A DNA stretch of 9,304 nt, from NCBI GenBank assembly GCA_964550165.1, contig CAZJYC010000084.1, positions 1-9,304 of the forward strand, given 5' to 3'. The position numbers and the translations under genes are program-made. Numbering within the stretch: position 1 is the first letter of the stretch; the number at the start of each line of letters is the position of its first letter. This stretch comes from CAZJYC01 sp964550165 (GTDB lineage: Bacteria; Acidobacteriota; Aminicenantia; Aminicenantales; Aminicenantaceae). Shown in pieces: positions 7,075-9,304 of the stretch. The notes below the pieces were generated by a model, which ran no database searches, had not been told where the DNA came from, and was given only the letters and a program-made list of their open reading frames with translations.

Positions 7075-7887
7075 ATGTACAGAAAGCTTATCGATAACAT
7101 CTTGTTTTTCTTGCGATCGACGAGAGGAGTTTTTTCCTCTTTCTTCTCCATGGGAAGAACAGCCAAAAGAACCAAGGTTTTTTATTTGATCAGCTTTTTG
7201 CCGGTCATCATGACCTTTGTCATCAAATTCACGAGAATTTTTTCAGACCGTGCTGATTTTGACAGCCTTTATGTTTTTTCCAACATGATCGTGGTCTTCT
7301 ATCTCCAGTTTCTCATCCTCATCCTGGCTCTCTTTTTTGGGATTTCTGTCTGCGCGGAGGAGCTGGAAGGGAAGACTCTGACCTATCTGACCACGCGCCC
7401 TGTTTCCAAATCGGCAATCATCCTCGGCAAGTACGCCGCCTACACATCTTTAATCATTCTGATGACAGTCATAGGCATTGTTTTTTCTTTTGTTATCCTG
7501 AATTTGAACAAATTGCTTGATTTTTCTTTGTACAAGGTTCTGGTGAGAGATGCCGTCGTCTTAAGCCTGGGCCTTATCTGCTACACAGCATTTTTTACGT
7601 TTATCGGCACTTTTCTGAAGAGGTCGATCATGTTCGGGCTCGTTTTCAGCTTTGGCTGGGAAAACGTGATTCAGTATTTTCCGGGCTCAACCCAGCGCTT
7701 CTCCATCGTCCACTATCTCAAGTCCCTGCTTCCGCCTCAGACAGGAGGGCGGTTCTCCTTCCTGCTTTTCCGGCTGGAGCCCAGCTCGCCAGCGATGTCC
7801 TTGTTTATGCTTTTTCTGATTACAGCGGTTTTTCTGGGCCTGGCCTGTCTTTTTTTCTCGCTGAAAGAGTATATCCTTGAAGATTGA
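7075..7887 (+). CDS. ABC-2 exporter permease 2
   Basis: 270 aa membrane protein closing the operon, two bases after ATPase 2. Hydrophobic segments lie near residues 35-52, 70-93, 118-142, 158-180, 183-200 and 241-262. The loop after TM2 reads CAEELEGKTLTYLTTRPVS and then KSAIILGKY. This parallels the loop in permease 1 and marks it as a diverged paralogue. It has a hydrophilic N-terminus of about 33 residues, and its C-terminus is short and acidic. A likely role is the transmembrane half of an exporter together with ATPase 2, or with permease 1 in a heteromeric pore. No substrate-specific feature is visible. The stop is 7 bases from the stop of the convergent gene. Confidence 0.88.
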   Translation: MYRKLIDNILFFLRSTRGVFSSFFSMGRTAKRTKVFYLISFLPVIMTFVIKFTRIFSDRADFDSLYVFSNMIVVFYLQFLILILALFFGISVCAEELEGKTLTYLTTRPVSKSAIILGKYAAYTSLIILMTVIGIVFSFVILNLNKLLDFSLYKVLVRDAVVLSLGLICYTAFFTFIGTFLKRSIMFGLVFSFGWENVIQYFPGSTQRFSIVHYLKSLLPPQTGGRFSFLLFRLEPSSPAMSLFMLFLITAVFLGLACLFFSLKEYILED

Positions 7888-7894
7888 GGCCGAG

Positions 7895-8893
7895 CTATTT
7901 TTCCGGTGTCGGCTGCACTGATTTTTCTCCTATTTTGAGTTTGCTCTTCAGTTCTTCAAAGAAATTCTCAGGGAATCTGGCATAGATTCGGACATGGTCA
8001 GGACCTGAAGTTATCTCAATTTTATCCAGCAATTCGCCCAGATTGAAATCCTGGATGGTGGTCATGGCTCCCATGGTCTTGATGCTGTTCAGGAAATCGG
8101 CAACCTCATGATTTTTGGAGGGATCGCTGCTCATGGCCTTAATCTCGACGATGATGTTTTTGTTTCTGTAGTCAAAGCCAAGGGAGAGCGCATGGATGTC
8201 TTTGAGAGCACTCAAAAAGGGATTGGCTGAAGCGACTTTTTCCTGTGCTTCATGGGGAATGGCCACAGCCCCCCAGAGTATAGCTTCTTTATTCGTTTTT
8301 GCGATTAAAGAGGAGAGGGCCTCGTTTTTGAAAACATTATCTTTTTTCTTCTGCAGTACGTCGAGCCCGGATTTGACCGAGATTTCATCCCCGGCAAAAA
8401 GGTTAGAGTCATCGATGAAGGAGAAGGACACTCCTTCCTCGCCTTTTTTGACGGAATAAATCTTATACCCGGCATATTCCTCTTCCAGAAGCTGCTCTTC
8501 TTTTTCCATTTTCTCTTTGACGAGAGAAAGCAGGGTCTCTCTGTTGTATTTCAGGTTGATGATAACCAGGACGTTTGGCTTTTGTTCCATCTCTCCGGCC
8601 AGGCCGCCGGCGATGAAATAGATATCTTTTTGGGGGTCGATTCCTGTCGTATCGATGAATTCCTTGAGTGTTTCATTGCTCTTGTTCTCCTGGAAGGTTT
8701 TGCTCAGAGACTCAATCTGCATCGCCCTGTGAAAATCGACGAAGAAAACGGCTATGACATCTTTGGGCACGAGCCTGAGCATGTCTTCGGCTTTGGCCGT
8801 CCCGGCTTTGGGTGACGCTGTTTTTTGGGCGCAGGCCAGATGAGCGAAGAGGGCGAGCGTTATTGCTGTGGCAATGGCCGTGAATCTTTTCAC
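7895..8893 (-). CDS. Secreted protein of unknown function
   Basis: 332 aa, GTG start at 8893. The N-terminus MKRFTAIATAITLALFAHLACAQ is a typical signal peptide, with probable signal peptidase I cleavage after A22 (A-C-A|Q). The Cys at 21 is not in a good lipobox, so a lipoprotein is less likely. The mature part begins near LRLVPKDVIAVFFVDF and contains a Lys/Glu-rich probable helix near 133-145. The lack of further membrane segments suggests a periplasmic soluble protein with alternating beta/alpha character. The opening (a Val-Pro-Lys-Asp phrase followed by a hydrophobic strand) and length recall DUF3352-like secreted proteins, but I do not recognise a specific family and assign no function. 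It is convergent with the exporter operon, so it is not co-transcribed with it. Confidence 0.85.
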   Translation of the reverse strand: MKRFTAIATAITLALFAHLACAQKTASPKAGTAKAEDMLRLVPKDVIAVFFVDFHRAMQIESLSKTFQENKSNETLKEFIDTTGIDPQKDIYFIAGGLAGEMEQKPNVLVIINLKYNRETLLSLVKEKMEKEEQLLEEEYAGYKIYSVKKGEEGVSFSFIDDSNLFAGDEISVKSGLDVLQKKKDNVFKNEALSSLIAKTNKEAILWGAVAIPHEAQEKVASANPFLSALKDIHALSLGFDYRNKNIIVEIKAMSSDPSKNHEVADFLNSIKTMGAMTTIQDFNLGELLDKIEITSGPDHVRIYARFPENFFEELKSKLKIGEKSVQPTPEK

Positions 8894-8899
8894 AGTTTG

Positions 8900-8908
8900 A
8901 CCTCCTTT
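8900..8908 (-). promoter_or_regulatory. Near-perfect Shine-Dalgarno of the secreted-protein gene
   Basis: On the minus strand the sequence reads AAAGGAGGT six bases before GTG at 8893. This is the strongest SD in the window. It fixes the GTG start and suggests high translation despite the non-ATG codon. Confidence 0.85.
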
Positions 8909-8949
8909 CTGAATTGGTTGGTATCAGAAATGATTTTCATTCTCTGAGG

Positions 8950-8979
8950 ACTATAGCAGAAGACACACAGCCTGGGCAA
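8950..8979 (-). promoter_or_regulatory. Probable promoter of the secreted-protein gene
   Basis: Minus strand: TTGCCC (8979-8974, 4 of 6 matches), 18-base spacer, then TATAGT (8955-8950, 5 of 6) preceded by TG one base upstream, an extended -10. The start would be near 8943, giving a leader of about 50 bases. Confidence 0.55.
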
Positions 8980-9004
8980 ATAAAATTTTTTGATCTCTTA
9001 CATG

Positions 9005-9304
9005 TTATATGGACCCAGTTGAGAGCTTCTCAAAGATGGCCTCGCTCCCCTTCAGGTTTTTAACGCCGTTCCCTCGCAGCCCTTCTCGGCGGCTGCGTAA
9101 CGCTCCGGCTAAACGGCTCGAAAACACGCGGGCTTTGCCCGAGCCGTGCAAATCCCGCTCGGTTTCAGGCTTCGCTCTCCTCTCCCTTCGGTCGAGGAAC
9201 CATGCCCGCTCAGCCTTCAAACGGTTTTCTCGCCGCTCAGCCTCCGCTTGGAATACCTTTAAGAGGCAGCTCGGGAAGGCTAAACCTTCAATGGTCGCTT
9301 CGGC
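9005..9304 (-). CDS. Unrecognised Arg/Lys/Glu-rich open frame, possibly a dispersed repeat (5' end beyond window)
   Basis: The minus-strand frame is open for 99 codons from the window edge to TAA at 9007-9005. It contains in-frame TTG but no ATG and no clear SD. The translation is extremely charged (ERRENRLKAERAW, LDRRERRAKPETERD, LRSRREGLRGNGVKNLKG), with no domain I recognise. By eye the DNA is richer in GC than the rest of the window and packed with inverted and direct repeats. That makes a structured or repeated non-coding element as likely as a protein. It may equally be the 3' end of a real gene entering from the right. I would treat it as hypothetical. Confidence 0.3.
   Translation of the reverse strand, partial: AEATIEGLAFPSCLLKVFQAEAERRENRLKAERAWFLDRRERRAKPETERDLHGSGKARVFSSRLAGALRSRREGLRGNGVKNLKGSEAIFEKLSTGSI
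9067..9102. repeat. Inverted repeat (stem-loop 1)
   Basis: CGCAGCC (9075-9081) pairs with GGCTGCG (9091-9097) around a 9-base loop. An outer CGTT/AACG (9067-9070 with 9099-9102) can extend the stem across a small internal loop. There is no T-run, so this is not a classical terminator. Confidence 0.6.
9113..9147. repeat. Inverted repeat (stem-loop 2)
   Basis: ACGGCTCG (9113-9120) is perfectly complementary to CGAGCCGT (9140-9147). The 19 bases between contain a second, partly overlapping small palindrome (GGGC TTT GCCC, 9130-9140). It lies 10 bases from stem-loop 1, suggesting a compound folded element. Confidence 0.65.
9206..9243. repeat. 11-base direct repeat
   Basis: CCGCTCAGCCT occurs at 9206-9216 and again at 9233-9243, a period of 27 bases (9 codons). 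In the minus-strand frame it encodes the repeated motif KAERA / EAERR. Confidence 0.55.

Noticed and set aside
7889..7926. Possible bidirectional terminator (GCCGA/TCGGC followed by a run of five T's)
   Set aside because: A 15-base loop, a 5-bp stem and a distant T-run inside the opposing gene; not convincing.

Overview
The window looks like chromosomal DNA from a free-living, double-membrane bacterium. It has about 50% GC by eye, SD-led genes, sigma70-like promoters, MacB/FtsX-type permeases and a secreted protein with a signal peptide. The FtsX-type permease, with a second copy decaying beside it, is reminiscent of Acidobacteriota/Aminicenantes-like genomes. That taxonomic guess is an inference; there is no rRNA or tRNA here to anchor it.

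Layout. Bases 1-2340 (minus) hold a nearly complete FtsX/MacB-type ABC permease that runs off the left edge. Immediately upstream of it, 2458 to about 2620 (minus) keeps only the C-terminal tail of a second permease of the same family, a pseudogene. Divergent from these, a strong promoter (2622-2650) drives a gene at 2673-4295 (plus). Its product is recognisably 2,3-bisphosphoglycerate-independent phosphoglycerate mutase (iPGM), but with the two halves in reversed order. After a 73-base gap comes a tightly coupled four-gene ABC-2 exporter operon, 4369-7887 (plus), ordered ATPase-permease-ATPase-permease. Convergent with it, only 7 bases away, is a secreted protein of unknown function (8893-7895, minus) with a very strong SD and its own probable promoter. 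The right end (9005-9304) holds an open but unrecognised Arg/Lys/Glu-rich reading frame on the minus strand, full of inverted and direct repeats; it may be a dispersed repeat rather than a gene.

The standout is the iPGM gene. The protein starts inside the transferase domain at the position matching about residue 212 of an ordinary iPGM. It runs to the normal C-terminus, crosses a short Lys-rich linker, starts again at the normal N-terminus and ends at the conserved HGEG at about residue 210. All the metal ligands, the catalytic serine and most substrate-binding residues are present, with the same spacing as in the classical enzyme. This is therefore a clean natural circular permutation, not a broken gene. 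Two normally near-invariant substrate-pocket motifs are altered, so its activity may have changed.

How the genes work together: the four-gene operon probably makes one heteromeric or two related ABC-2 exporters. The FtsX-type permease belongs to a separate efflux or lipoprotein-type ABC system whose ATPase is not in the window. The iPGM shows no obvious functional tie to its neighbours.
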